DNA of 40,445 nucleotides from a bacterium (GCA_030650415.1 JAUSEG010000016.1:1-40445), one strand, 5' to 3'. Counted from the first letter of the stretch, positions 17,037-24,852 are shown. A program made the numbers and translations. The notes: generated by a model not told the origin, from the sequence alone.

Positions 17037-17807
17037 ATGGCGTTGCCAGAAAAAATATTAGTTGAATTTTGCTTGCCAATTTATAATGAAGAAAAAATCA
17101 TAGAATCAAACGTCGAACGCTTAATTAAACATCTCCGCCAATATGATTCCGGCTGGTTTTGGAAAATCGTTTTAATAACTAACGGCTGCACCGATAATTC
17201 TTGGACAGTGGCAAATAAGCTGACTCGTCTCTATCCTGGACTAATTAGCGCCGTGAATTTCCCCTTGGCCGGCCGCGGCCGAGCGCTTCGACAATATTAC
17301 ATTACCAGCCAGGCCGATGTTCTGGCTTATATGGATATTGATTTGGCCGTCTCGCTTGACAATATACCGCCCCTAATTAATCCAATTATTAACAATCAAG
17401 CCGATTTAACCATCGGCTCTCGTTTATTGCACGAATCTAAAATCGAGAGGTCTTTTTTGCGCGAGCTTAGTTCGCAGAGCTATAATTTTTTATCCCGCCT
17501 GATTTTACGACATCATCTTTCTGACCTGCAATGCGGTTTCAAAGCGATCCGAACCGATGTTTTTAAAAAAATCTCCAGCTATATACAAGACGATCGATGG
17601 TTCTTTGATACAGAAATGATTGCCTATTGCTTGCATCTTGGCTACTGCGTTAAGGAGCTCCCGGTAGATTGGTCTGAAAATCGCTGGAACCAAAGGAAGA
17701 GCAAGGTTAACCTAATTAAAGATAGTTTAAAGTTTATTTATAAGCTGATTGAACTAAAAATTAGGCTAACCAAAAAACCTCTGAATAAACAACCGGTCGA
17801 AAAATGA
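17037..17807 (+). CDS. family 2 glycosyltransferase (polyprenyl-phosphate sugar transferase-like)
   Basis: 256 aa, single GT-A domain without membrane anchor. Motifs: FCLPIYNEEKIIESNVERL (nucleotide-sugar strand), ITNGCTDNSW, LAYMDIDLAVSLDNIPPL (DXD-type metal site), TIGSRLL, SDLQCGFKAIRTDVF and the C-terminal DTEMIAYCLHLGYCVKELPV. This pattern is that of dolichyl/undecaprenyl-phosphate glucosyl- or mannosyltransferases, which charge the lipid carrier with one sugar. With the upstream membrane protein, it could feed an envelope glycosylation step. Donor and acceptor are not shown by the sequence. Confidence 0.8.
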   Translation: MALPEKILVEFCLPIYNEEKIIESNVERLIKHLRQYDSGWFWKIVLITNGCTDNSWTVANKLTRLYPGLISAVNFPLAGRGRALRQYYITSQADVLAYMDIDLAVSLDNIPPLINPIINNQADLTIGSRLLHESKIERSFLRELSSQSYNFLSRLILRHHLSDLQCGFKAIRTDVFKKISSYIQDDRWFFDTEMIAYCLHLGYCVKELPVDWSENRWNQRKSKVNLIKDSLKFIYKLIELKIRLTKKPLNKQPVEK

Positions 17808-18031
17808 AAGAGATGTTTTCCGGCAAAAAAATTAAGCGATTGCATATTTAGGTTGCCGTAAAATTATAAATAATCTTTCTGAACATTGCTCCCGCGGCCG
17901 ATTACAAAATAGCATGTGCTTTCTTAATGAAATTTTAAATACGCGATAGTGCAGAATTATAAAGAGAGTAATTTAATTAGGACTTTAAATAATCTTCGAA
18001 CATAGGCTAAGCTGGTTTTTAAAAACCCGGA
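17808..18031. other. intergenic stretch
   Basis: AT-rich DNA between the glycosyltransferase and the second ATPase. I see no gene, RNA or clear promoter in it. Confidence 0.5.
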
Positions 18032-18057
18032 TTTATTGATTTATGAGATGAAATAGC
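18032..18057. repeat. DUF4143-associated repeat, copy 2
   Basis: 26 bp (starting TTTATTGATTTATGAGATGA), identical to 19665-19690. It lies 7 bp past the ATPase stop codon. Together with copy 3 it brackets the ATPase gene as direct repeats. Confidence 0.75.
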
Positions 18058-18064
18058 ATTGTTT

Positions 18065-19273
18065 TTATACTTCCCACGGATAAATTTGTCCGGTTTTCAG
18101 CTCATAGCCGTCCAGCCCGATTATCCGATATTCGCTAAGCTGGTAGTTTTCTAAAAAATACCTGATGGCCGACAAGCCGGCTTTATTGAAATTTATCTTA
18201 ACCTCGGCCGGAATAATCCGGTTTTTATCTTTAATTATAAAATCAATCTCTTTTTTATCCTTAGTCCGCCAATAATAAATATTTTCCCGTCCGTATTTTT
18301 TAACAAGTTCGCTGAAAACGCTAGTTTCAAAAACCTGACCGATAATTTCTTTCGGCAAGCCCTTAAGCCAGAGCATTTGCATTAATCCGGAATCGTAAAA
18401 AAATATTTTTGGCGTTTTGGATAATTCGCTTCGGATGTTTTTGCTATACGGTCTGACTAATTTAATAATATAGGTCTGCTCAAGAATAAATAAATATTTT
18501 TCAACCGTTGGCGCTGATAGATTGCAGGTATTGGATAATTCTTTTACATTAACTAATTGACCGCTCTGCGAGGCTAAAATTTCCAGCAATTTATTAAAAC
18601 TTTCAATGTTATCAATGTTGGCCAGTTCTTTAATATCTTTTTTAACATAAGTATCAATAATCTGCTGCAATCTTTTCTCTTTTAGCTCAATTTCGTTAAT
18701 CAAGGCCACTTTCGGGTAACCGCCGCATAAAATATATTCTTTAAAAATTGATTTTAATTCGGCCTGCTTTTTTTCGTTCGCCTTCGCGCCCGGGTCATAA
18801 TAATATTCTTTGAACAATAAATATTCTGCAAAAGATAAATTAAAAATTTCAAAGTTAATCGTCCGGCCGACTAATGAATCTTTAAATTTGGTTTTTATTT
18901 CAAAGCTGGATGAGCCGGAGATGATCAATTTAATATTTTTATGATGATCGGCAATCAGTTTTAAAAATTCCGATGGATTTTTTAAATACTGAATTTCATC
19001 AATAAAGACATAGGTCTTTCTGTCGGTTTGCGGAGCATGCCCTTCGGCGCGCAAATGGCCAATGAATTCATCGACCCCGGCATCTAAGATTTTTTTATTT
19101 CTTGAATCTTCCAAATCTATATAGTAAACATCTTCTTTTTTATTTTTTAAATAATTTTCCAGCCAGAGCATTATATGAGTCTTGCCGACTTGTCTGGCGC
19201 CATGTAAAACAATGATTTCTTCTAACGCAATAAATTTTAATATCTCATCAACTATTTTCCTTTTGTATAGCAT
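18065..19273 (-). CDS. AAA ATPase with DUF4143 C-terminal domain
   Basis: 402 aa, distant paralogue of the ATPase at 11783-12955. Walker A HGARQVGKTHIM (residues about 24-35), Walker B YVFIDEIQYLKN, sensor IISGSSSFEIKTKFKDSLVG, a winged-helix region (VKELSNTCNLSAPTVEKYL) and a nuclease-like end DKKEIDFIIKDKNRIIPAEV. Function of the family is not settled; solitary copies are often mobile or toxin/defence-like, which is inference. The gene lies between two identical 26-bp direct repeats (18032 and 19665), as a mobile cassette would. Start chosen at the ATG at 19273 (MLYKRKIVDE). Confidence 0.85.
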   Translation of the reverse strand: MLYKRKIVDEILKFIALEEIIVLHGARQVGKTHIMLWLENYLKNKKEDVYYIDLEDSRNKKILDAGVDEFIGHLRAEGHAPQTDRKTYVFIDEIQYLKNPSEFLKLIADHHKNIKLIISGSSSFEIKTKFKDSLVGRTINFEIFNLSFAEYLLFKEYYYDPGAKANEKKQAELKSIFKEYILCGGYPKVALINEIELKEKRLQQIIDTYVKKDIKELANIDNIESFNKLLEILASQSGQLVNVKELSNTCNLSAPTVEKYLFILEQTYIIKLVRPYSKNIRSELSKTPKIFFYDSGLMQMLWLKGLPKEIIGQVFETSVFSELVKKYGRENIYYWRTKDKKEIDFIIKDKNRIIPAEVKINFNKAGLSAIRYFLENYQLSEYRIIGLDGYELKTGQIYPWEV

Positions 19274-19664
19274 ATAGATATATTAATTACAGATTATATT
19301 AAATTTTAGCTAATATTACTATTATTCAACAATTTTCACCACTTAATATCATTATATATCAAACTAAAATTAATGTCAAGTTATATTAAAGTTTGATTAA
19401 AGACAAAGGATAAATTATATTATAGTAATAAATAATCTGTGAACTGGGGTTAAGCCGATTTAGACGAGAGGCGCCGATCTATAAAAATGTTTTGATTTTT
19501 TGTTTTTTAAACAATTTGCTGTAATTTTAGGAGAATAAAACCTTTGTTTTATAATGGTTTTATGACTATTTTTACAATTTGCTTGTTTAGTAGCAATTTG
19601 TTATACAAGGTTTTTGTTAAATAGTTTTAAAAATCAAGTTAGATTAATTTTTTAAAAGCCAGGG
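19274..19664. other. AT-rich non-coding stretch
   Basis: No ORF with family features. It contains the probable promoter side of the ATPase and a run GTTTTATAATGG, but nothing I can assign firmly. Confidence 0.4.
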
Positions 19665-19690
19665 TTTATTGATTTATGAGATGAAATAGC
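19665..19690. repeat. DUF4143-associated repeat, copy 3
   Basis: 26 bp identical to 18032-18057, here without an adjacent ATPase gene. It is followed by the promoter of the secreted protein. Confidence 0.75.
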
Positions 19691-19729
19691 TGGTTTTGGC
19701 ATGAGTTCCCTTTTATAAAAGATTAATTA

Positions 19730-19758
19730 TTGGTTATTTTTTCCGTTTATGCTAAAAT
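19730..19758 (+). promoter_or_regulatory. promoter of the secreted-protein gene
   Basis: TTGGTT, 17-bp spacer, TAAAAT. Spacer and flank (CCGTTTATG before the -10) match the promoter at 21093-21121 almost base for base. Confidence 0.6.
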
Positions 19759-19841
19759 ATAATCAAGACTTATAAATTTTAATAATTTTTGTTAACTAAC
19801 GTAAAGACTCGGTTAAAATCCCGGGCTTTGCAGCGAAATTT

Positions 19842-21017
19842 ATGAAAAAAATTCTGTTATTTTTTTCGGCGGTCTTCTTCGTTTTTATCATGGCTAGTAG
19901 CGCTCAAGCGGCAATTGATGTTACGGTTACTTTTCCCGCCGATGGCGAATTGAATTACCAGACAACCAAATCTATTACTTGGACATATCCAGCAGGTAAT
20001 TTGATTGCGCCTAAATTTAATATTTCTATGTTCACTGGCGCGGAAACCAGACCCATTGCCACGCAAGTTTTGTGCAGAGCGGCTGCCGATGGTTCTTGCG
20101 CTTACTCTTGGAAGGTCGGCAAAATTACGAGCGGCCGTTTTTTAATGGGGGTAAACTATAAAATTAAAGTTTGTCTTGCAGTTGTAGGTGAATCGTTAGA
20201 TTGTGACGAAAGCGCAGATTTCAAAATCATACCGTCGGCCATAACAACTCAACAGCAAGTTTTTAATTTATTTAAAACAGCTATGGGCAACCGTTATAAT
20301 AATTTAAACGCCTATAATCCCACTGTTCAGAACTATTACACCGGCGAGGCCGGTGTTCGGGACTTTTTAACGGTAAACACTGCAGCTACTGGTTTCCCTA
20401 CTTATAGAATTAGCACGACTACGGTTAATGCCGTTGATACTGTTACGAATACGAATAAAAAAATATACGCAATGACTCTTTTTGAACAGTTAGACTGGTT
20501 TAAATATAAGTTTAATCAACTTAAGGGTGATTTTTTAAACGCAAGAGATAGGGATGGGATAAAATATGCCATGTCAAATCGATATAGTGATCTTTGCGCC
20601 GCTCCATGGAATACAGCTAAAGATATTGCTACTCGGGCATATAATACAGCCGTAGCTGATGCGGAAAAAGCTAGGAAAGGCGCAAGAGCAAAATTTGCTG
20701 CAGATGGAACGGTAATAGCTGGCCAAGAGGCAACGGGGCAAGAGCTGTGTAATTTTAATTATAATAGAGACATGAAGATCACAACCATAGTTCCTGCAAA
20801 AAATAGCGATTATAATAACGCCACTTTAAGATTTATTGCTTTGCAAAAACTGCAGAACGCAAAAGATCTGTGTCTTACAGCTGAGTATAAAAAATTATAT
20901 GATGCTAAAGAGACTGCTTTAGGTACAACAGGTATAAGCGGTTTTGAGGATGCGATGGTTGCGCCAACCAACGCATACGGTACCTGCCTTGGAGACAGAA
21001 AAAGTAATTGGTGGTAA
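19842..21017 (+). CDS. secreted protein with N-terminal Ig-like (KNH-type) domain
   Basis: 391 aa. A clear signal peptide (MKKILLFFSAVFFVFIMASS, cleavage after AQA) is followed by a beta-rich domain to about residue 130. The pattern ITWTYPAGNLIAPKFNISMF with paired cysteines resembles Kre9/Knh1-type Ig-like domains found in bacterial surface proteins. The remainder is mainly helical with no family I recognise (YAMSNRYSDLCAAPW, EQLDWFKYKFNQLKGDF). Conserved-looking Cys suggest disulfides outside the cell. Its promoter is nearly a copy of that of the pilin array directly downstream, so it is probably co-regulated and may be a surface partner of the pili. That is inference. Confidence 0.6.
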   Translation: MKKILLFFSAVFFVFIMASSAQAAIDVTVTFPADGELNYQTTKSITWTYPAGNLIAPKFNISMFTGAETRPIATQVLCRAAADGSCAYSWKVGKITSGRFLMGVNYKIKVCLAVVGESLDCDESADFKIIPSAITTQQQVFNLFKTAMGNRYNNLNAYNPTVQNYYTGEAGVRDFLTVNTAATGFPTYRISTTTVNAVDTVTNTNKKIYAMTLFEQLDWFKYKFNQLKGDFLNARDRDGIKYAMSNRYSDLCAAPWNTAKDIATRAYNTAVADAEKARKGARAKFAADGTVIAGQEATGQELCNFNYNRDMKITTIVPAKNSDYNNATLRFIALQKLQNAKDLCLTAEYKKLYDAKETALGTTGISGFEDAMVAPTNAYGTCLGDRKSNWW

Positions 21018-21064
21018 AATCAAGCCAGTATTATATTGTTAGTTTAAAGTTGACACAACAAGAT

Positions 21065-21094
21065 AACAGGGGCGAACAACAGTTCGCCCCTGTT
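21065..21094 (+). terminator. hairpin after secreted-protein gene
   Basis: Perfect 13-bp stem AACAGGGGCGAAC/GTTCGCCCCTGTT with a 4-nt loop. The following T-rich run is weak. It overlaps the -35 of the pilin promoter by two bases. Confidence 0.6.
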
Positions 21095-21121
21095 GGTAAT
21101 TTTTGCCGTTTATGGTAAAAT
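21093..21121 (+). promoter_or_regulatory. promoter of the pilin array
   Basis: TTGGTA, 17-bp spacer, TAAAAT; near-duplicate of the promoter at 19730-19758. Confidence 0.6.
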
Positions 21122-21235
21122 ATAATTAATGTTGATAAGTTAAATTACATAATTAACACCAATAATAATGAAACGGATTTGTTAAGCTCGTTTCCGTTCA
21201 TTCATATTAGTGTTTAGATGGATTGGAGGTGAAAC

Positions 21236-21646
21236 ATGATAAAAAAAATAATGAGAAAAACAGCGGTTCTAGCTTTTTCCTTATTGATTTTAACCTCGGT
21301 TTTTGCTTTTTCTCTACCAGCCTTAGCCGCAACTGAATTTTTTGGAAATAACGATATAAATGGAACGGGGTTTGCTAACAGAGCCGGCTTGCCGGGATCG
21401 GGTATGGATTTGCGCGCTACGATAGAAAGGGTTATAAAATTAGTAATGGGCTTCTTAGGCATAATCGCGGTGGTGGTTATTCTAATCGGCGGTTTTAAAT
21501 GGATGACTGCCGGAGGCAATGAAGACAAGGTAGGCGAGGCCAAAAAATTATTAATTTCCGGTTTGATCGGTTTAATAATCGTTGTCTTAGCTTACGCTAT
21601 CGCCGTCTTCGTTATTACACAGCTGCTTGAAGTTACCAAAGTTTAA
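21236..21646 (+). CDS. VirB2/TrbC-like pilin 1
   Basis: 136 aa. Signal peptide (RKTAVLAFSLLILTSVFAFS, cleavage after ALA), a short variable segment, then two hydrophobic helices joined by a charged turn: VVVILIGGFKWMTAGGNEDK, then LISGLIGLIIVVLAYAIAVF. This is the T4SS pilin layout of VirB2/TrbC: two-helix subunits that assemble into a conjugative-type pilus in the membrane. A strong GGAGGTGA ribosome site (21225-21232) is unusual for this window. Its core is almost identical in DNA to pilin 2. First of nine tandem paralogues; no VirB4 or other secretion gene is in the window. Confidence 0.85.
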   Translation: MIKKIMRKTAVLAFSLLILTSVFAFSLPALAATEFFGNNDINGTGFANRAGLPGSGMDLRATIERVIKLVMGFLGIIAVVVILIGGFKWMTAGGNEDKVGEAKKLLISGLIGLIIVVLAYAIAVFVITQLLEVTKV

Positions 21647-21676
21647 TATTATTAATACCGGTATTAAGAAAAGCTT

Positions 21677-21709
21677 GTCCAGCCCCAGTTTAAGAAACTG
21701 GGGCTGGAC
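21677..21709 (+). other. perfect 15-bp RNA hairpin between pilins 1 and 2
   Basis: GTCCAGCCCCAGTTT/AAACTGGGGCTGGAC with a 3-nt loop and no U tract. It is more likely an mRNA stabiliser or processing site than a terminator. Confidence 0.6.
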
Positions 21710-21749
21710 GTTGCTCTGGACGAGAGCTTGGGTTCGCGGATAGAGCAGC
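21710..21749 (+). promoter_or_regulatory. conserved intercistronic hairpin, copy 1
   Basis: Outer stem GTTGCTCT/AGAGCAGC and inner stem CGAG/TTCG. Matches 22332-22375, with base changes that keep pairing. Confidence 0.55.
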
Positions 21750-21827
21750 GAATAATTAAATTTAATCAGCGCTGAGATAATAAATTAAAGTTTATTAGCT
21801 TAGCGTTAATTAGATCGGAGGTGAAAT

Positions 21828-22253
21828 ATGATAAAAAAAATAATGAGAAAAACAGTGGTTTTAGCCTTATCCCTATTAATTATAATCCCGGTTTTTGCTG
21901 TTTCTTTACCGGTCTTAGCTGCTATCGATACCAATAGTTTTTTTAGGGGCGGTAATGATACTGGTACTGCGAATGAGTTTGCTAATAAATCTGGCTTACC
22001 GGGGCAAGGCCTTGAATTTCGCGATTTAATAGAAAGTATTATCGCCTGGGTAATGGGCTTCTTAGGCATAATCGCGGTGGTGGTTATTCTAATCGGCGGT
22101 TTTAAATGGATGACTGCCGGAGGCAATGAAGATAAAGTTGGCGAGGCCAAAAAATTATTAATTGCCGGTTTGATCGGCTTAATAATCGTGGTTTTAGCTT
22201 ACGCTATCGCCGTCTTTGTCCTTGCTCAGTTGATTGATATTACCAATAATTAA
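21828..22253 (+). CDS. VirB2/TrbC-like pilin 2
   Basis: 141 aa. Same layout as pilin 1: signal peptide with cleavage near VLA, a variable segment about 35 residues long, then the two core helices (GFKWMTAGGNEDKVGEAKKL turn). About 80 bp of core DNA are identical to pilin 1, showing recent duplication or gene conversion, while the exposed segment (DTNSFFRGGNDTGTANEF) differs. Own GGAGGTGA ribosome site at 21817-21824. Followed by a 29-bp palindromic insertion and the second copy of the intercistronic hairpin. Confidence 0.85.
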   Translation: MIKKIMRKTVVLALSLLIIIPVFAVSLPVLAAIDTNSFFRGGNDTGTANEFANKSGLPGQGLEFRDLIESIIAWVMGFLGIIAVVVILIGGFKWMTAGGNEDKVGEAKKLLIAGLIGLIIVVLAYAIAVFVLAQLIDITNN

Positions 22254-22271
22254 TATTCTTAATACCGGTAT

Positions 22272-22300
22272 CCTGCCTGTCCGGTAGGCAGGTAGGCAGG
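22272..22300. repeat. 29-bp palindromic insertion
   Basis: Begins CCTGCCTGTCCGGTAGGCAG. The flanks TAATACCGGTAT and TAAGAAAAGC are directly joined after pilin 1 (21653-21674), so this is a clean insertion of a relative of the palindrome at 2458. Confidence 0.8.
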
Positions 22301-22331
22301 TAAGAAAAGCGCGCTCTCAATTCTTTGGGGG

Positions 22332-22375
22332 CCGCTGCTCTGGACGAGAGCTCTGGCTCGCGGATAGAGCAGCGG
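22332..22375 (+). promoter_or_regulatory. conserved intercistronic hairpin, copy 2
   Basis: Outer stem CCGCTGCTCT/AGAGCAGCGG, inner stem CGAG/CTCG. Pairing-preserving differences from copy 1. Confidence 0.55.
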
Positions 22376-22381
22376 AAAGAG

Positions 22382-22500
22382 AATTTTCAATTTTCAATTT
22401 TTAAACAATGATTTAATGTTTCAATTTTTAATGGCTAATTTTTTGCTAATTGAAAAATTAGGTCATTAAAAATTGTTTAGAAATTAGAAATTGAAAATTT
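22382..22500. repeat. palindromic MITE-like repeat, family C
   Basis: Very AT-rich, with long imperfect terminal arms (AATTTTCAATTTTCAATTTT against AAATTAGAAATTGAAAATT). Ends 5 bp before the pilin 3 ATG, so it probably forms that gene's leader. Confidence 0.6.
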
Positions 22501-22504
22501 ATCT

Positions 22505-22927
22505 ATGTCTTTAACTAAAATATATAAATTTATATTACCCTGTTTAATGGTGGTTTTGGCGTTTTTATTTTCAGCTCAATTGGTTTTTGCCCAGACCGGA
22601 GTCGATAAAGCTAAGGAAGGCTTGAAAACTACCGGTACGGGCGGCTTTGGCGTAAGCGGCGAAGCTAAACTATATCCGGCCGGCGGCTTGGCGCAAATCA
22701 TCGGTAATGTAATCGGCGCGATTTTAGCCTTCGTGGGCGTGATATTTTTCTGTTTGATTCTCTGGGCCGGTTTCGGCTGGATGACAGCCAGAGGCAAGGA
22801 AGAAGAAATTAGTAAAGCTAAGGATACGATTTTCGGCGCGGTTTTAGGTTTAATGGTAGTTTTAGGCGCTTATGCCGTGACCCGGCTGATCGCGGTGATT
22901 TTTAGCAACGCGCTGACCGGAACGTAA
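22505..22927 (+). CDS. VirB2/TrbC-like pilin 3
   Basis: 140 aa. Signal peptide (FILPCLMVVLAFLFSAQLVF, cleavage after VFA), a 45-residue variable segment rich in glycine, then helix 1 (GVIFFCLILWAGFGWMTARG), charged turn KEEEISKAKDT and helix 2 (VLGLMVVLGAYAVTRLIAVI). Same WMTA-G-E-KAK signature as the other pilins but clearly divergent from pilins 1 and 2, so an older paralogue. A MITE-like repeat lies immediately upstream, where a ribosome site would be expected; none is evident. Confidence 0.85.
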   Translation: MSLTKIYKFILPCLMVVLAFLFSAQLVFAQTGVDKAKEGLKTTGTGGFGVSGEAKLYPAGGLAQIIGNVIGAILAFVGVIFFCLILWAGFGWMTARGKEEEISKAKDTIFGAVLGLMVVLGAYAVTRLIAVIFSNALTGT

Positions 22928-22950
22928 TTTTTTGAAATCTTGTTTATTTA

Positions 22951-23028
22951 CCCCGTTAGATTTTTTAAATTAATTTATTAAATTCAGCTAAGTTTGTATG
23001 CGTGCATATAAAAGAAAATCTAACGGGG
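22951..23028 (+). promoter_or_regulatory. 14-bp inverted repeat at the pilin 4 start
   Basis: CCCCGTTAGATTTT (22951-22964) and AAAATCTAACGGGG (23015-23028). The right arm abuts an in-frame GTG (23028) that is the better pilin 4 start, so the stem could mask initiation. Confidence 0.5.
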
Positions 23029-23417
23029 TGAAGAAGCTCTATATATTTTTTATACCAATAATATTCTTGCTTTTTGTAAACTTTAGTTTAACCGCGGAGG
23101 CGTCCGGCACAAAATTTAATGAAGGATTAAAAGTAACCGGCCAAGGCGCCGGCTATCCGGTTGAGGCGGCGAATAATCCAGGGAATTTTTTAGCCAAAAT
23201 GTTTGGCAGTGTCTTAACGCCGATGTTCATGGGCGTGATTGCTATGTTAATATTGGGTTATGCCGGCTATACCTGGATGACGGCGCGAGGCGAAGAACAG
23301 AAGATCGAAAAAGCCAAGGACATGATAAAAAATACCATTTTTGCTTTAGTCGTAGCTTTTTCCGCTTATGCGATTTTAAAATTAATTATACCTCTATGGG
23401 AATTCGTTACAAAATAA
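22998..23417 (+). CDS. VirB2/TrbC-like pilin 4
   Basis: 139 aa as drawn from ATG 22998; the GTG at 23028 would give KKLYIFFIPIIFLLF directly after the start, more like the MKK starts of its paralogues. Hydrophobic signal peptide, variable segment, then MGVIAMLILGYAGYTWMTAR, turn GEEQKIEKAKDM and helix FALVVAFSAYAILKLIIPL. It ends inside the start of pilin 5 (22-bp overlap), so the two are coupled. The most divergent second helix of the nine. Confidence 0.8.
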   Translation: MRAYKRKSNGVKKLYIFFIPIIFLLFVNFSLTAEASGTKFNEGLKVTGQGAGYPVEAANNPGNFLAKMFGSVLTPMFMGVIAMLILGYAGYTWMTARGEEQKIEKAKDMIKNTIFALVVAFSAYAILKLIIPLWEFVTK

Positions 23418-23884
23418 TCAGAGTTAGATCAATTTGCATCTTGTTTTTTCTGTCCATTTTTTTGGCATTTTTTATGGTTGCTCCGGCATTGGCTCAAGAC
23501 CGGCCAAATGACGGGGAGTCGTATGAAGATTTTATTAATCGAGTTGGTGGATCTACTGGTTTAGGTAAGGCTTTTGACAGTAAGGAAGGCACGCCTTTAA
23601 ACGCGGTGGCGGGAAAAGGAGGCGCGGGCTTTAATGATACCGCGACTTTTGAAGGTATAGTCGGCTTGGTTATAACTACGGTCATGGGTCTCTTAGGCGT
23701 GATTTTCTTGGTTCTGGCGGTTTATGCCGGCTTTAAATGGATGACGGCCGCGGGCAATGAAGAAGCGGTGGAAAAAGCTAAGAGTACTTTAACCAGCGCG
23801 ATCATTGGTTTAATTGTGGTTTTAGCCGCTTATACTATCAGCCGGTTTGTTATTAGCATACTGGGCAATACAGTTTTTAAATAG
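23396..23884 (+). CDS. VirB2/TrbC-like pilin 5
   Basis: 162 aa, the longest of the set because of a 60-residue segment between the signal peptide (cleavage after ALA) and helix 1, rich in Gly, Asp and Asn (EDFINRVGGSTGLGKAFDSK). Core: GVIFLVLAVYAGFKWMTAAG, turn NEEAVEKAKST, helix IIGLIVVLAAYTISRFVISI. The start overlaps the 3' end of pilin 4 by 22 bp. The long segment would be the surface-exposed part if the usual VirB2 topology applies. Confidence 0.85.
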   Translation: MGIRYKIIRVRSICILFFLSIFLAFFMVAPALAQDRPNDGESYEDFINRVGGSTGLGKAFDSKEGTPLNAVAGKGGAGFNDTATFEGIVGLVITTVMGLLGVIFLVLAVYAGFKWMTAAGNEEAVEKAKSTLTSAIIGLIVVLAAYTISRFVISILGNTVFK

Positions 23885-23934
23885 AGCTAGCTTAGAAATT
23901 AAAATTTGTGTAGGATTAAAAATATAGATTCCGG

Positions 23935-23955
23935 TCTGCCTACCGGACAGGCAGA
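23935..23955. repeat. CTGCC-type palindrome
   Basis: CTGCCTACCGGACAGGCAG, relative of the palindromes at 2458 and 22272, here inside a degenerate MITE B end (GATTCC / GGAATGAC) between pilins 5 and 6. Confidence 0.6.
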
Positions 23956-23984
23956 TTTAAGGGTCGGAATGACGAAAAATTGCA

Positions 23985-24362
23985 ATGAAAAAAATTTATA
24001 AAAAAATATTAATTTCTGTCGGTTCGGCCGTTACGGCGGCTTTTCCGTTATTGGTTTTGGCCGCCAATCCGGCTCTGGAAAAATTGGACAATGTTGCGAC
24101 GGTTGGAGGGCCTTACAAAACGGTAATTGGCGAAATAGCCCTGACGGAAATTATAGGCACTGTAGTTGGAGCCGCGCTGGGTTTAATAGGAGTAATTTTT
24201 TTACTATTAATGATTTACGCCGGCTATAATTGGATGACGGCTCAAGGCGAAGAAGAAAAAGTGACTAAGGCTAAGGACACGATTATTCGAGCCGTTATTG
24301 GCATAATTATCGTGGTTGGAGCTTACGCGATCTGGGCGTTTGTTTTTAGTAAATTATTTTAA
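23985..24362 (+). CDS. VirB2/TrbC-like pilin 6
   Basis: 125 aa, the shortest pilin. Signal peptide (VGSAVTAAFPLLVLA), short variable segment, then GLIGVIFLLLMIYAGYNWMT, turn AQGEEEKVTKAKDT and helix AVIGIIIVVGAYAIWAFVF. With pilins 7, 8 and 9 it forms a subgroup sharing the turn GEEEKVT. No extra C-terminal tail. Pilin 7 begins 9 bp after its stop. Confidence 0.85.
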   Translation: MKKIYKKILISVGSAVTAAFPLLVLAANPALEKLDNVATVGGPYKTVIGEIALTEIIGTVVGAALGLIGVIFLLLMIYAGYNWMTAQGEEEKVTKAKDTIIRAVIGIIIVVGAYAIWAFVFSKLF

Positions 24363-24371
24363 TTTTTTTAT

Positions 24372-24839
24372 ATGCATATAAGATTTATTAGAACAGGCGC
24401 CCTGGCAACGATTATTTTTTTAATTATGATAGCGGGGGTTAATTTGACCAGCGCTAGCTTTTTAAAGCCCAGCGTGAAAAATAATATTGATTTGGACGCG
24501 GGAATAGTGGGCGAAGTTGCCGGCTATGAAGTCGGCGGAGGCGATAGCGCGCTGATCTTAGTCCAGACCGTGATTAATGCTTTTTTAAGCATAATCGGCG
24601 TTTTACTCTTAATTTATATAATCTATGCCGGCTATAATTGGCTAACCGCCCAGGGCGAAGAAGAAAAAGTTACCAGAGCCAAAGAAACTATCCAGCGGGC
24701 GATTATCGGCGTGATTATTATCGTGGCCGCTTACGCGATAAGTATTTTTGTTATGACGAAAATAGAAAGCGGAACATTAAAGGGTGGCGATGCAACACCA
24801 AAAGGGGGAACGGCAGACCCATATGGATTGACAGACTAA
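24372..24839 (+). CDS. VirB2/TrbC-like pilin 7
   Basis: 155 aa. Signal peptide, variable segment with VVGEVAGYEVGGGDS-like composition, core IIGVLLLIYIIYAGYNWLTA, turn QGEEEKVTRAKET and helix AIIGVIIIVAAYAISIFVM. Unlike the others it has a 27-residue hydrophilic C-terminal tail (GGDATPKGGTADPYGLTD). The tail might project from the pilus or aid localisation, which is inference. A MITE of family D follows before pilin 8. Confidence 0.85.
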   Translation: MHIRFIRTGALATIIFLIMIAGVNLTSASFLKPSVKNNIDLDAGIVGEVAGYEVGGGDSALILVQTVINAFLSIIGVLLLIYIIYAGYNWLTAQGEEEKVTRAKETIQRAIIGVIIIVAAYAISIFVMTKIESGTLKGGDATPKGGTADPYGLTD

Positions 24840-24852
24840 TAATAAATGTAAT

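Noticed and set aside
21677-21709. Terminator within the pilin array
   Set aside because: Perfect stem but no U tract, and pilin 2 follows with its own ribosome site.
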